Counted from the stretch's first letter, positions 43,087 to 57,040 are shown. The stretch is DNA of 64,000 bases from Sipunculus nudus (GCA_026874595.1 CM049317.1:20793882-20857881); one strand, 5' to 3'. Notes: generated by a model not told the origin, from the sequence alone. Numbers and translations: made by a program.

Positions 43087-44902
43087 GGTTTTGTTAAAAT
43101 GTCGCATTGCATTTAAATGCAGAGTTAAAACTTTGGATATGCATTCGTGTTTTATTGTTCTTATAAAAACAAAATAATGCCTTAAAAATTTGTCCAGTCT
43201 GCTTGTCATGTAAATCATACGAATCCTCTATATATGTATCCTGAAGAGTTCTATATTGTTGAGTGAGGTTCTTGTTATTCGTGGTTTTGTGTGGGTTTTT
43301 TTTTTTTTTTGTTTTTTTTTTTTTTGCATTTTAGCCTTCCTGTATGTTGACTGGCCAGAGTTTGGCAAACCTACACACGCCATTCTCACATGCGTTGTGA
43401 AAACTAGGCACAAACCGCTTATGAATGGCTCAATAGACATTTGCTTCTTTACGAATCGTTCGCGTGCGACGTGAAAATACGGCTAAAGCATTTTATCAAA
43501 ATCCAGATTGTGGTCGTAATTTCTAGGTTTTAATATATATAAATTATATTCAAATATTTATATATAATAACATTTGAATTCGGTGCAGCTGCATGCAAGA
43601 GAGGCCTACATTGCGGCAAATGTTGTCAATTATCAGTATTTTTTAAATCCACTTTTTTATTTGTCACAACAGAGGAACGTGAGATGATTGCACAGACTTT
43701 CTTCAAAAGGCCACATAGTACTTCTAATGTCCCTCGGCCATCCTTAATTAAACGATCAGGGGTGATAAGGCGACCCGACAATCACTGCCATCTAGCGACA
43801 GAATATTTAACTAACCAATTGGTACAGTTTTATTTTCAGTAAACGGTTGTGGCATGAAAATAAAAAATCCTTTACCCTCAGATTCATCAACGGGAATTTC
43901 AAGTTCCGTTTCCGTAAGATGGAATTTTTAACAAAATAGAAGTTACTTAATCTTGTACACACTAAGGTGCCTAGTTTTTACAAGGTTTCCTGGAGGAGAT
44001 ATTATATAAAGGATCCAGAAGCAATAGAATCCCTCTTGCTTTAGCTGGGGCTAGCACTCGACTGAGTATCATTCTAGCAATAGCGGCAATGCACTTATAT
44101 TAATGTCTTTGTGAATTTACTAAATAAAAACTGTCATTTTTGTCAGAACATTTGTGAAAGATAATATGTAATTGTTTTATTAACCCTAATAACAAAAATT
44201 CTAATGACATTTTTTGAGTGCCCATAATGAAAATTATTATTTTTGCGGGCCCCCTCATATGATGAATAATATAAATATAATAATATAATATTGATATAAA
44301 GAAAACAAGCAGCCCGTGTGCGGTGATATACACGTTTTCTGGCTTATTCTTATAAAAAATCTCGAAGGGATTTCCTTTAGTTAATAAAAGTCAGATAGGT
44401 GATTTTGCCCCTTTTTATTCTACTATTGCCTATAAGTTGATAAAACAAATATATTTCTTGATCTACAACTAGGAATGTGACCAGGGTTATTAGGTGGTTC
44501 AGCTTATCACTGCTCATGTTAACTGTCCCTCGCTTATCTATCGCTTCCCCATATAATTAATACGGATCTTTTTTTTTCTAGACCATTGTTTACCTGCTTC
44601 CGTTTCGATTTGACTCTCCAAATTCGGCAGACGTATCGTTGGTGTGCTCCTCTCGGACAAGTTTGTTTTATTTTATGGGATTATGCCCTATTAAGCTGAA
44701 TAATTGATAATTTAAATATTTCCCCATTAGGTGCCCCTATTTCTTTTGTGCTGCAAGGTTCTCCACGCCTGTGACGCTTTTTCAGTAGGCGCCTCGGGGA
44801 TTTTCACTGGCCTGTTAAGATCGTGGCGAGAGCACATGTCCTGCAAAAAGGCATTTCCCAGGGCCTCCGAGAAGCTTCTTTTAAGGCGGTACAAAAGCAT
44901 TG
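41236..44902. repeat. Tandem duplication, copy 2 (3.67 kb)
   Basis: Direct copy of 37570-41235. The two diverge after AAAAGCATTG at 44893-44902, where copy 1 continues TCAAAAGC and copy 2 CCGTGCCC. Very low divergence implies a recent event or an assembly duplication of two haplotypes. Confidence 0.92.
41323..42238. mobile_element. pogo/Tigger-like non-autonomous transposon, copy 2
   Basis: Same 916-bp element, carried within copy 2 of the 3.67-kb duplication. CAGT at 41323 and ACTG ending at 42238 with TA flanks. Duplicated as a passenger, not by transposition, because the flanks are also identical. Confidence 0.75.
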
Positions 44903-44931
44903 CCGTGCCCCTGCCCCCTCCAAGCACTATA

Positions 44932-44971
<40 letters not shown>

Positions 44972-47450
44972 GTTTATATATATATATATATAAGTTTCAC
45001 CAGGCCGGGCCCCCTTTGACACCCCCCCCCTCCACCAACCTCACAGCGATCGGTCTGGATTTAAAGCAGTATAGCCCTTAAAAACAAATTAAACATATTG
45101 CTCAGTTTATGCATTTAGGTCCAACTTCCCCAGAAAACTTTGGCCGGCCAGAGCCCCTTTGAACGGTCCCGCATGATTAAAGACATACAAAAAGATACAC
45201 ACAAACCAAAAAAAAATTGTCATTTAAAGTAATTTTAAGACTGATAAATCCTTTGGCCTCCCAAGGCCACCTCACATCCTCGTGATTGAAACCATGTAAC
45301 ATACAACCAAATGAAATATACATAGTTCCCGGGCCCATGCAATACAACTCCCTGGTGGCCCGGGCCCAACAGACCTCCCTGATTCAAAACATGTATAAGT
45401 TATTGCAAAAAAGAATTTCTTCCTTATTTTCAGTTACAAGCTTTTTATTGGACAATATATTCACTATAGGGTCCCCGTTAATAACTTGTCCCACTTTATA
45501 TATACACGTTTAAAATATAATTTTCATGCATTGCATAGGGTCCTGTGAAAATCCTGGTCGGCCGGGCCCTTTCTTTGCATTCCGGAATCCGGATTCAGAA
45601 CAATATGTCACTTAAATTAATAATTTAGATAAATCTTCAATACTTCCAACTTTGTTATGCCTTCTTGGAAATTTTTCGCCAGCCCGGGCCCCTTTTCGGT
45701 CCACGGGGGCTCGGTACGATGTACCAGCTGACCTCCCCCCCCCCCCCCCCCCCCTGCTCGGAGGCCCTGGCATTTCCGTACAATACGCGGTCACGCGGGT
45801 CCACCATAATCCCATGTTTCCCCCATATCCATTTTATCGCCTTCAAAGGTATTGTCTCTCAAAAGGAAGTGAAGGTTTTGATCCAAAGACCAAATGACTC
45901 TTTCAGTTTTGTCAGCCCTGGGCACTGTGATGTGACTACCGTTTGGCAATTTTTTCACAGATATGTTGATTTTATACATTCAAAATATCTTTCCATGATA
46001 ACCATGGTTTCAAAAGATCGGCAAAGTCATGTGTTTTACGAGGTTTTCTTTTCAAAAAGAAGCCCACCACTTAATTATCATTCAAGTTCGGGGGGGGGGG
46101 GGGGTTTCACATATATTTGTTAAGATCCGTTGTCTTTCGAGACGGTGAAACATGAAAAAAAAAATATCACCAGTACATCTGATAACAAACTAGAATCTGT
46201 CGTCAAGGCGTAAAGACCTCCAACAGAATCTTTTTTAATATCAGTCATGTGTTCACGTGTATGCGTTTCTTGTGTGAGCACTGTCATGCCTCAGTGGGTG
46301 GCTTCCAAACGGGGACAAAGGAATGGTCCTTTGTCATAATGGTTCATAAGAAAGTATTTATTTTGATGATTCTTATTACGTCCAAAAGGAAATGGACTAT
46401 TGATATGTCTTTTACCTAACCCTCTACAAATGTTCAACAAAACATTTTTCGCCTGTCACGCTTTTACAGGAGGCACCTGTAATCCCCACTGGACCCCATT
46501 TCCATTATATCGCCTGTTAAGGAATTTTACTCTCTCAAAAAGAAGTAAAGATTTTAAATTCAAGAGCGGAACACATGTCCACGTGAATCTTTTAACAGGG
46601 AGTACTTTTTCGGTTGAGTGGACACAAAGAGCTGAGACCCTCTACACGATCACCGATTTATAGGTTTACAGGTAGGTTGATTTTATTACATTCAGAAGTC
46701 TCTTTCCATGATAAACCTGGTTTTATTGGTTTGGCCGATTTATGGGTTGTTTAAAAAAAGTTTTTTTTAATAGGAATCCCCACGTCTAAGGGTCCTCAAT
46801 CTCTTGCACAGACTTCTAAGGGGCCTGAATCTCTTGGGGACTCAGAAATCCCCGCCAGAATCTACTAATCAGTCGTTCGTTCATACGTGCACGTTTCATG
46901 TAAAACATTGTCATGGTACAGAAACACGGGTTCACTAGGCGAAGGCAGAACAACTGCATACGAATGGGGTGCTTCTACTCGGGGACAAAGGAATTACCAC
47001 ATTATTATTCCTTTGTGGAATTGTGACCATGGCACTTAAGAAAAAAATATATTAGGGTGATTCCGATGACCTCGAAAAATGTTATGGATTACAGATGCAG
47101 TTTTACTCTACCCCTCTGCCAATTTTCAGCAAAATCAGCATATTTTTGCTGAAAGACAATGTAACGAACCAAGGCCCGAGTGATTTCTTTGCTAAATGCT
47201 TTCATCAAAATATATTAACCTGCTTTTTTATCTTGGAGAGTTGTCAATTTTGCACCAGACCCACTTATTCCATGACAATTTACAGTACTTAAACCAAAAA
47301 TTTAATACTTTTGGAATATATTTTTCTGGGCCTATCTTTTTTCACATGGGCAGCTATCCGTTTCGCGTACAAGAGACTTCAACGAAATATGCATGTGTAT
47401 GCATGTGTTAGACTATACGCTCAACTGACTACACTGAATAAACATCGTGT
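44903..47450. repeat. Degenerate repeats with GGCCGGGCCCCTTT words and poly-G/poly-C tracts
   Basis: An (ATT)n tract near 44932-44967 is followed by four diverged blocks with CCAGGCCGGGCCCCCTTT-like text (near 45000, 45145, 45555 and 45680). Two larger units near 45770-46120 and 46450-46800 share the order GTCACGC, CCATTTTAT-CGCC, TCTCAAAA-GAAGT, TTCCATGATAA and a later TTTTCAAAAAG-type stretch, about 690 bp apart. The end of the 3.67-kb duplication (41056 and 44731) contains a related segment. No gene is supported. Confidence 0.5.
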
Positions 47451-50400
47451 TTCACGATGTGGCCTGAGCTTCAACTAATAGAAAGGATCTTTCATATAAT
47501 TTCAAGGTAGAATGCTTCTTTATACTATTGTTATATCTACGATATTTCCCAAGCAATGAAGCTGTCGGACCTATGTTGTTTATCGAAAAAAAAAACTTCT
47601 CACTTAAAAATTTGTACACCCTGTATATGCCTCAAGCCTCTTTCCAAAATTTATTTTTTGTGTGATTTCTGGAATAGAATAATTTTTCTTTCTATGTTGA
47701 TATTTTGGGGGAGGGTGTTCCTGGAGAATTCTAGCAGAAGTAATCCTTATATCATATAAGTGAGACACATGACAAAAGTTCCTGCAAAAACCTTAGGATT
47801 AAAATATGCGTCGTTTAGTTCCCCTAAAATCATTACAAAAATATGCATCAGAGCCGTGGATTTTCCACGGGTGCAGCTATTTAATATTAATTAGTGCAAG
47901 CCAGGTCAGACTTTTGACCTTATTGTTTGTGGAAGAGCCTTTGGATCTAAAGATCCGCCTCCTGATGAGTTTAATACAGACTCAATATTTGCCATTAAAA
48001 TAACTTTCCTACACATGATTAACGATTATGACTCATACAGAAGGGAGATATAAAAATCATAACATTTATCATGGTATATGGCTGTCACTTGCCTTCACAA
48101 AACTGTAACTTATTTGTAAATCAGAATGCCGTTACCTTTCCAAAATTGCTTTTGACCATTTCCTCCCACAAATTTTCAGCCAATCACACAATCCTGACTT
48201 CAGGGATAAAGCTTTCCAAATCATTTTTATGTGTTTTAAGTTGTTATAGGCCTTTTGTATTTATATTTTTATTTAATCCTTCAAAAATATTTAATTTAAA
48301 TTTCAAAATTATGAAAAATTCTCAACCGCAGAGATTTGTTTTTGTTTTACAGATATGTTAGAATTAAATGTGCGCTTGTTGCTAGTTGAGAGATATATTG
48401 CTTTTTATCGCGTTTCGCAGTAAATTAATGCTAACGACACAGATGTAGTATAACGTATCCTGGGAATTATAAATGTGTATATAAAACTGGAGCTGAAAGT
48501 TTGATAATATAAATTTAAATCTAACGTTTAGGTTTTCTGACGACACTAACAGGAGCGGACACAGGACCTTAGGAAAGGTCATCATCCATGCAAAGGCAAT
48601 CATGTGTACTGGTAGGTCGATATACATATAAAGTTATAAGTAACCGGAAAAACTCGGCCACTGCATTTTTAGTTTTCAGCGTGATGTATCCTAGTTCCCA
48701 GATTTTTTTTCCTCGAAGAAAGAGCCAAGCGTAACCATGATATCTTTCCTTGACCAATAGCTTTATCATTTTCAATAACATGTGTATAATCTGACGATAG
48801 TTGTTTATTTTAGGTAATACAACAGTTTCCGTGGCAAAAACTATCCTACCACACAGACTCACTCTGTCTAAATATTTTTTTTACATACGTTGTAATGGTT
48901 TTGTGCTCAAATAAAAGCACAACTCCGAAATAAGGACAAGAAACAGGAAAGAGGAAACAAAAGAAACAGCAGTTAGAAGCTTGAAAGATCTTGATTTGTG
49001 AAGTTGCTCGGTACTGCCTCCAGGTCGCTTGTGTGCTATGTTTATGTTGTGCGCCGCTGACCACGCCCGCTACAAGCCAACGTTTTCTAATCGTGTAGAG
49101 GAGGAAGGAACGAAATATTGGCAGATTGCAAGATATTTTAAAGAGGTAACACTATATTTCCACTATGTTTGGTATGCGAAAATGTCCTTTTAGGCGGTCG
49201 TGTTGAGCGACCTAGAAGCGTAACCTCTTCCATTAGGCAAAACTAGTCCAGGCGGAATTTGGATGAGCAAGTACTGCGAGGAATAAAGCAATGTACAACC
49301 GATCTGGCATTACCATGGTATTGTTATTGAGATCAGTATAAAGATTATTTGATGAAAACTTACAGCCTCCATTAACTTAGTACATATTTTATTTAATTAT
49401 TTTTAGACTCTGACCATGAGACGCCTCGAGTTTACCATCACTTCGTGTCTAATCATAAGTATTAATCCTGATTAACTTTGTTATTACATATTTTAAAATC
49501 CAGTCGAATCCCGAAAAAAAAGTATGAATCAATATATGAATTTCAAATGTGGTGAATTAAAACTATTATAAATTTCTATCTTAAGATAATAATATAAATC
49601 TGATTACTGTGAAAGTGAATACATTATTGTAAACTATCTTGTACACTGAAATGTAATCACATCAGAAGAACCACTGACCCCTTCTTCTCTCTCGGAAACC
49701 ATTTATAATTCAAAATACAAGTTTCCTGACCTTTTCTCTTACCTGTGAGCTGAGCTGTAACAATCGTCTGGCCAGATCGATTAAAACAAGAAGTAAAATA
49801 AAATCTTTAAATGAAAAACACGTGAGTTCAAATCTCCGATGGCTGATGATATTTTATTTACGGTTGACCCCCGCCAAAGTTAAATGTTCTGCAGGCTTAA
49901 TGGGAAGGCTGAGTTACACAGCCGTTTATCACTCCAAAAACAAGTACTTCTTTGGGCTTTATAACCTATTCATGAATAAGACTAAAAGCCCAAGCGCCGT
50001 AGGTGCGGTAGACACTTGGGCTGGGTGTCAGCAGAATACAAAATAACCCGATAGGATGCTAGCGCTGAAGCCCTTTCATATAGTTCCCAACCAAAATAAA
50101 CCTTATTGGATGTACCAATTAAAATTAAGGATAAGATAACACAATATACACAAATAGAATAAAAAGGTTACCTCAAGAAGAAAGCAAAATTTAAAAAAGA
50201 ATTCCTTCCTTTGCTCACGATTGACGAAACACATCCTTATAACTCATTCATATGTTTTTCGACATAGTGACTACATCACATCGTTTCATTGTGTGATCCG
50301 CAATCTTGTTCATCACCGTACAACGAGTTTAAATTGAACGTCACCTGTTCTTGTGAAAAAATATAACGCAGATTCCAAAATTTTATTCTGCACATAAAAC

Positions 50401-50640
50401 AATGGATTAATTCAAGAATATATGGAGATTTCATTTAGTGTCCTATTTACATATTTATCCTAAATAGTTACCTCTGTTGCTAAACACTGGTGGACCTACC
50501 CGAAATTTTTACTCTTCACATTTTAACTGCTATTTTTGAGACTGTCAAATTACTTCAATTATTCGAGTTTTTCAGCTGACGTTACACCTACTTTCCTTAA
50601 ATATAATATGCTTATTGATCATGACTTTCCAAATCTAATA
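47451..50640. other. Intergenic region without a supported gene
   Basis: AT-rich sequence with only short open frames on both strands and no conserved motif. Contains one family-2 SINE copy at 49812-50105. Nothing else recognised. Confidence 0.5.
49812..50105 (+). repeat. SINE-like copy, family 2
   Basis: Shares ordered landmarks with 32138-32475: TTTATCACTC, AAGTACTTCTTTGG, GTAGACACTTGGGCTGGGT, ATACAAAATAAC, and TAGTTCCCAACCAAAATAAA at the 3' end. Diverged from that copy, so the insertion is old. Confidence 0.55.
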
Positions 50641-50689
50641 GTCGATCCATAGAGATAGCGTGTGTTCGTGCTTTCTTTAACTTGACGGT

Positions 50690-53500
50690 AATTCTGTTAT
50701 TGGACTGTGAACACATTTAATGCCAAAACAAATTTGAGCAAAATTTATCTTTCATATTCAGCGCACCCGCAGGGGGAAGGGCATTTTTTTATTGTTGATG
50801 CGATAGATAAACTACAGCTTATTTCGAAAGCTTGTTAACACAATGGAAGCAAATTTTTTAATCACCTTTCTTCCATCTTTCACATACGGCTCACCTACTG
50901 ATAGACAAAACGTCTATTGATATAGAGGCAACAAGGCCAAAGGTCATGATCACAGGACCGCCTTAATGTTTTACGCATACCCAGCGATTAATATTAATGA
51001 AGACCTCAATCTAGTTATGCCCTAATACGAAGTGGTCCTCCACTTCACAATGTCCTTATTTATCATTAATAGTTTCATTAGGGTATAATGACTGGTGACA
51101 TACTCTTGCATTTTTTTTTTTATTATTTTTCAACACAACAAATATTGAATTCGGTAGCATTGAATATATCGAAGCTTTAATTCGGACATTCTAAGATACC
51201 TTCTCACCTTGAACAGTGCAAACACTATGGAAAAGCTCATTTGATGATATTTAAAATGCTTGGTATGTTGTTGCGTATAGAGAAACATTTGCTAAAAATA
51301 AATCGTGTAGATGTACCGTCTTATCTAGCAGACGAAGTCGTTTGCCCATGATCCCTTCAACTGCTATATTTTCGACTCGGCTGGGGTCAAATACCAAACA
51401 ATGTTAATATGTTCAATAAAAAAACGCCAAGACGTTTAACAGATTCAAATGCATGCTCATATTTTTATATAGTGTTCTTCCTTTAGCGGTTCTGGCAGGC
51501 AAAACCATTGTGACAGTTTTGTTATCATTCCGGTTTCAGCCATGATATGTGTCTGTCAGTCATGACCGTTCAACGTATATGCATAATTCATAAATACAAA
51601 ATGAGAACAATTATTACGAATATATTTCGCACAGTTATTACACACATTTCCCAATCTGCATGGGTATTGATATTAAATGATATCCGTTGTTACTCCGACC
51701 ATGCTACCAATCAGGTTATTTTTATCCATAATTATATGCTCAAACCCCTAATAAAGTTGACACCCAACGTACATATACAATGAAGATATGAGACCTGACT
51801 ATATAATCAATAATAAATATTTAATATAAAATGGAAAATTAGCATGTTCTACATAGAAACAACCGTGTACCTTGAATGAATTTTGCTTCCGAGACGAACC
51901 GTCTCGGTTGAGTTAATAGTCTATGAAGAATTAAACAACATTCCGATATCAGAAACGAAAGAATGTGCACATTCCTGTCTTAATATCCGTTCTTTCTGTC
52001 AACAGCCGTTCTGTATTAAAATTTAACAAAGATGGTACACATTATCTTGTAACATATTCATTATTTTGTAACCTTGTGATTCCGTCCAATTTTGTTCTTT
52101 GACAGGTATAAACATGTTCATATCAAATCGTCTTCATTGAGGTTACTGGATCTTATATCCAAGGATGATCACTGCGACACCGCAGCAATTTATTGTAAGC
52201 TATTTTGAAATCCTTTGATTTCCAAGCATAGATGAAAATATTTACAGCCGAATTAGCTGTTCCGAAGGAGAGAGTTATTTTATCCATATAAATCCCAGCA
52301 TCGTATAATTGTACATTAGCGAAAGTTAGAACACCAAAAAATGTCGCAGGTGTCCAACTGATGAAATAAGCCACGACAACAGGAAGGAAAACCTTCACCG
52401 ATTTCATGCTTTTATTTCCAGCTGCAGGATTGTTGTTTGAAGTACAGTTTATCTGCCGAGACTGAACTCTTGCGGTCATAATGATCCGGGCGTAAATGAA
52501 AATCATTCCAAATCCCATGGAAAAATAAGCGGTCATCCACATGTATATTCTTACAGACTCGTAAACTGAATCCCTGTCGGGATTGATATGATAAGGTACG
52601 ATATCACTGAGAAGTCCGAACATCCATGGAAGGGTTACTATGACGCCTATAGATGATTTGGTCACAAGACGGTCATATTTAAAGGGGTGGAGAATATACA
52701 CGTAGCGCTCCAAGGAAATTGTTAGTAAATTTGTGACCGAAGTTAAATGACAAACAAACATATATTTTAAACATATTTCCAAATACACAGTATGATTAAA
52801 GAACAAAGACAGCAAGGTTAAGACGCCTACGCAAAAATCCGCACAGCTCAAGGCGAAAACAAGGGCGTTTGTCTTAGTTTTAAATCGAGGATAAATGATA
52901 ATTACCGTCATTGTAAGAACATTTCCAATCACAGCACCTGTTCCAAAAATCCCCTGTAGGGTATATTCTAAAATATCTGCATTCAAATCCGCTTGAGTTT
53001 GTGATATGTTTGTACTAGCATTTCCAGCCATTTCTCAGTCAGGTTATAATGAAGGTTCGAGTTGGTGAATCCGCAGGTATCCTATTAGTACGAGTTTATT
53101 TAATGCCATCAGTCGTGGTAGATGAGGACATTTATAGCGTGTTCGTATTGATCTCTGTACCGTTTAACGGATAATATAGATCTTAATTGTTTAATATTGT
53201 ACATTCAGTATGGTTAGTATGGAGAAATATTTGTTTTCCATTTATCGATGTAAGACTATTAACACACTAATACAGTATCATATGAACCTTTTAATGCTTC
53301 CTAAAGGTAATCAATGAATATAAATTGTAACAATGAGCTTACCTCTTTTGCTGCAAAAGCAAACAAAAATATGTAAATAAGTATGACTCAGTTAGGCCGA
53401 TGCCGTCATCATGATATCCATAAATGAAGGCGATCTGATATCAGCAATAATACAGTTGGTAATAAAACTGATTAACAATCCGGGCATGGCTGATCTCAAC
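50690..53500. repeat. GPCR-containing tandem duplication, copy A
   Basis: Flank landmarks GGACACATTTAA-GCC-type (50702), GACAAAACGTCTAT (about 50907), TTCATTAGGGTATAATGACT (51076) and AATAAATCGTGTAGATG (51299) recur in the same order at 55653, 55877, 56476 and 56722. The intact GPCR lies in this copy. The unit is about 5 kb away from copy B and is strongly diverged outside the gene. Confidence 0.7.
52153..53031 (-). CDS. Class A (rhodopsin-like) GPCR, 292 aa, single exon
   Basis: Seven hydrophobic segments are visible. Motifs in order: GAVIGNVLT (N1.50), LSCADFCVGV (D2.50), LERYVYILHPF (ERY in place of DRY), LPWMFG in TM4, FISWTPA (W-x-P in TM6), and NSAVNIFIYAWKSKDFK (NPxxY with Pro replaced by Ile). 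Extracellular loop 2 is short and lacks the usual cysteine, a trait of melanocortin/cannabinoid/EDG-type receptors, so a loose relation to that group is possible. Two N-glycosylation sites occur in the N-terminus (NAS, NIS). ATG has a good context (GAAATGG). Short for the class but complete. Ligand unknown. Confidence 0.85.
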   Translation of the reverse strand: MAGNASTNISQTQADLNADILEYTLQGIFGTGAVIGNVLTMTVIIIYPRFKTKTNALVFALSCADFCVGVLTLLSLFFNHTVYLEICLKYMFVCHLTSVTNLLTISLERYVYILHPFKYDRLVTKSSIGVIVTLPWMFGLLSDIVPYHINPDRDSVYESVRIYMWMTAYFSMGFGMIFIYARIIMTARVQSRQINCTSNNNPAAGNKSMKSVKVFLPVVVAYFISWTPATFFGVLTFANVQLYDAGIYMDKITLSFGTANSAVNIFIYAWKSKDFKIAYNKLLRCRSDHPWI

Positions 53501-54195
53501 TTATCGAAGATACCATCCCTGACTTCAATAAGACCATATAATTTTGTATATGCTTGTAACATATTAGAGGCCATGACGAATGTTCATACCTGACTCCCAA
53601 AACACGAACAATTTTCCTTCACGTCTGTGAATATTTGTTCAGTTTTGCAGTCCGCTCGAAAGCATACCAGTGTCCCACCATTATACTACCAAGTCTGTGA
53701 AGTGACCAAGCATTCACAAACCTTGATTCCACGACCCTCTCTGGCAAAGATTCCATAAATAATCAATACGGCAATTGAAACAATTAAGTTAAACGCGTAT
53801 ATTTGTTTTACGCTGACGCCCGGTGTGATGCATCGATCTCACTTTTAGCATTGCCGGTAAGGAATCAATTATCTATCGAATCATATCAGCTTGTCCCGCT
53901 CCTGTTACAGGTGGTCTTGTTTAGTGGGCATGTGAAAAGTCTATTACTTACTTTAAATAGGTCCTCTTTAATTGATAGTTCAGAGTTAGGAACGAACCCT
54001 CGTGACACAGATACCATAGAGGGTCGCAAAGAAAGACCGTTATAAAGGTCAGTTCAACTGTGCAGATTTACTCTATTTGACAAATACAAATAAAAAAGTT
54101 TGGAGGAATAACAAATGTGACGACACAGACTACACATCTTGTGATAGGCGAGCAGGAGCAAAGCCAGGATTTAGGGTTTAAGTAATTTGTCTTCC

Positions 54196-54199
<4 letters not shown>

Positions 54200-54247
<48 letters not shown>
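54200..54247. repeat. TA microsatellite adjoining the pogo-like element
   Basis: TA run ending a few bases before the CAGT end of the element at 54251; TA-targeting elements commonly land in such tracts. Confidence 0.9.
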
Positions 54248-54250
<3 letters not shown>

Positions 54251-54251
<1 letters not shown>

Positions 54252-55123
54252 ACAGTAAAACGTCGTTGTGTCAAAGTCAAAGGGACTGGTGAATTTACTT
54301 CGAGACAACCGGAGTTCGAGGGAACCGATGTTCAATGTATTCATCCTTCTTCAGCCCTGTTTATTATCAATAAATACTGCACGTTTAGGGGCTATATTAT
54401 AAAGATTTAACAAATGTTTACGCAAAAGAACAACATAAATATGATAATTTTATTTATAATAAAAAAGCACATAAGTACATCCAAAAACAGGATTAGGTAA
54501 ATAAAAATATAAGGCAGTAAAGCAGTATAACGTGCTCTATGGTAAATAAGAGTCAGTCTGAAAGGTGTCATCTTCCTCCCTATATATAATTATGTATGTT
54601 TATCTTAGACACATCGCAGGCAAAGATTCCATTATGTTTGGTTTATTGATAACTTCTCATTTCGAATTAGTGCTTTGTCGGCGAGAGAAGAAAGGCATGA
54701 TTATGAGTGACTTATTGGCTAAACAGGTAAACAATGGACCAGGTGAGTAAACCACGTGCCTGGTTGGTAAGATCCTTGTCGGTATTAATTTTATAACCGG
54801 TCATCACGGCCGCAGGTATGATTGATTGGCTGTGCACAACTGTTATCCAAAATTAAAGCGGCATAACCTCGAGTCGAACGACAGAGACAGCGCGCTTGAT
54901 GAGTAAGAGCCCTGCCGGTATTAATTACGTATAACTGGTCATCATGGCCCAATTACGATTCTTTAGTCGTGCAAAACACATTAGGATTTCGACACATCCG
55001 AGTTCGACACAAAAAGAGTTAAATTAATGAGGTCCTTACTGTTTTTGCAGGGACTTCACATTCGACTTTTACAAAAGGGGGAAATCGACTTAACCGATTT
55101 CTATACAACGAGGTTTCTTTGTA
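54251..55123. mobile_element. Degenerate pogo/Tigger-like element
   Basis: Left end TACAGTAAAACGTCGTTGTG follows a TA run. The right end, read inverted, is TACAAAGAAACCTCGTTGTA, matching at 15 of 20 positions. Subterminal sequence contains repeated CGAGTTCGA/GTCGAACGACA words (CCGGAGTTCGAGGG near 54309; CGAGTCGAACG near 54870; CGAGTTCGACAC near 54999). The ends differ from the 37657 element, so this is a separate family. No transposase is seen. Confidence 0.55.
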
Positions 55124-57040
55124 TATGTTTGTATATGTATTGTTCGAATCTTTCGAGAATATATTTGTTTAGACAAATACATATACAAAAGTCGCAAACG
55201 TCTCGGGAACACCTGTATAAAGTTCAATAATGGATATCCGTTCAACTGCGAACCCATTAAGTAAGTTACGGTTGGTAAGCGAGATTCGATTTTTACCTAG
55301 TATTTTGAGCAAACAGGCATATTTATAATGTGTAAATTTTACTAACAGTGTCGTTGCCATATTTCAGCAGAACAAGCAACTATCCTTGGCTTTGATTTCA
55401 TGTAGTTTCCTGAATTGCGGTTTGCTTATTTATCACAAAATGGACCAATCTGTCATTTTTCATTTTTCATATTTTACCTCCATATTTATGACTATCGAAT
55501 GAGGATTATTATGTCATTTTATCTGTCGCTTCAGCTGATGTCTTAACCCATAGTAAGTATATTAATCATGATCCGTTATTCATTTATCACGAATTTTCAT
55601 TTAGGGTTTCGATGATTTAAATAATAAGTTTTCGTCCATAAATGTGCTAGTTGACTTTGGACACATTTAAAGCCAAAGTATTTAAAATATAAATATGTCT
55701 GTGTCTGTGTGTGTGAGAGTGTGTGTTACGCGCAGCCTACCCACAGGGGAAGACCGTATTAGTTTTGGCGCACATGTCACAGAAACCAACTTTCTTCGAG
55801 AGTTTGTGATCACATTTCAAGCACCAGCTTTCATCACAGTCCTTTCATTTTTCGTAAACGGTTCATCTGGCGTTAGACAAAACCTCTATCGAGAAAAGGC
55901 AAAAAGTTAGGATCACATTACAGCCCTGTTTTTACGCAGACCAGGCCATTAATACTGGTTAATTCATCCAATCTAATTCTGCACTCATCGGGTCATTATA
56001 AGATTGATTTGCTATGTCCTTAGTGATAAAACAATATTTGGTCAGTTCCTTAAAACTTGTTACTCTTGTTGTATTTATTTTCAGTGTTTACACGTCTTTA
56101 CTCCTCTAACTATAATGGGAACGTCAGATGAGAACAGTGTTGCCTTCCTTGTAGTGGTTAAATCTAGCCTGCTGAAACTTGTAATATCTATTGAACATGG
56201 TTATTTATCAGATTTGTTCGATCTTTACTGTTGATATTTTCTCATGATTACCCGATTTGTTGGTATTTTAAACTATCAGAACGCTTCTCAGCTTTGGCTT
56301 CATCTATTGTCATGAAGCCTAGTGTGCTTTTTTATCTTGATTTGTTTCATCAATTGTTGCAGACAAGTGCCACCATCCCTATTTTTCATAGAAGATGTCA
56401 GCAATATTTTTAGTTTCACAGCTGTAGATTTATCTGGTTTCCTGAAATATGAAATGCTTATTGATAAACATCAGGTTCATTAGGGTATAATGACTGCTGC
56501 CGGCATCCGTAATTTTTTTTTTATATTTCAAAAAGGAAAAAGTAAATCAGTAGTGTTGTGAGTGTTTACGTTGTACCAACATTTCAGTTATTTTACAGTT
56601 ACATTTGGATCATGCATATCGTCACTGAGCTGTTTACTTTACGCAGCGTAAAAACTGGAGTCAGCTTTCAGATTTAATCTACGTAATATACTAATGTGTA
56701 TAAACGAACAATAAAATAAAAAATAAATCGTGTAGATGCCCTGTCATGTCTTGCAAACGAAGTAAACCATAGCATTAGCGAATGTTTTCACGAATGTTTA
56801 CACAGTAGTTTACCCATGATCCCTTAACTGGTATATTTTTTACTCGCTTAAGGTCATATATCAAGCAATGTTAACATGTACTATGAAGGAGCGTAGTGCT
56901 TTTAACGGATTCAAATGAATGATAATATTGTTATAAAGAGTTCTTCCGATAGTGCTGCCAAAGGTTAGGAACATTTGACGGAGTTTGGTTTCATCCCGTT
57001 TCAGCGGTGTCACATATCTTGCAATCGTAACCGTTAACAT

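Noticed and set aside
53392-53593. 60-codon frames on both strands upstream of the GPCR
   Set aside because: The corresponding flank of the duplicate (near 58610) does not preserve either frame, and no motif is present.
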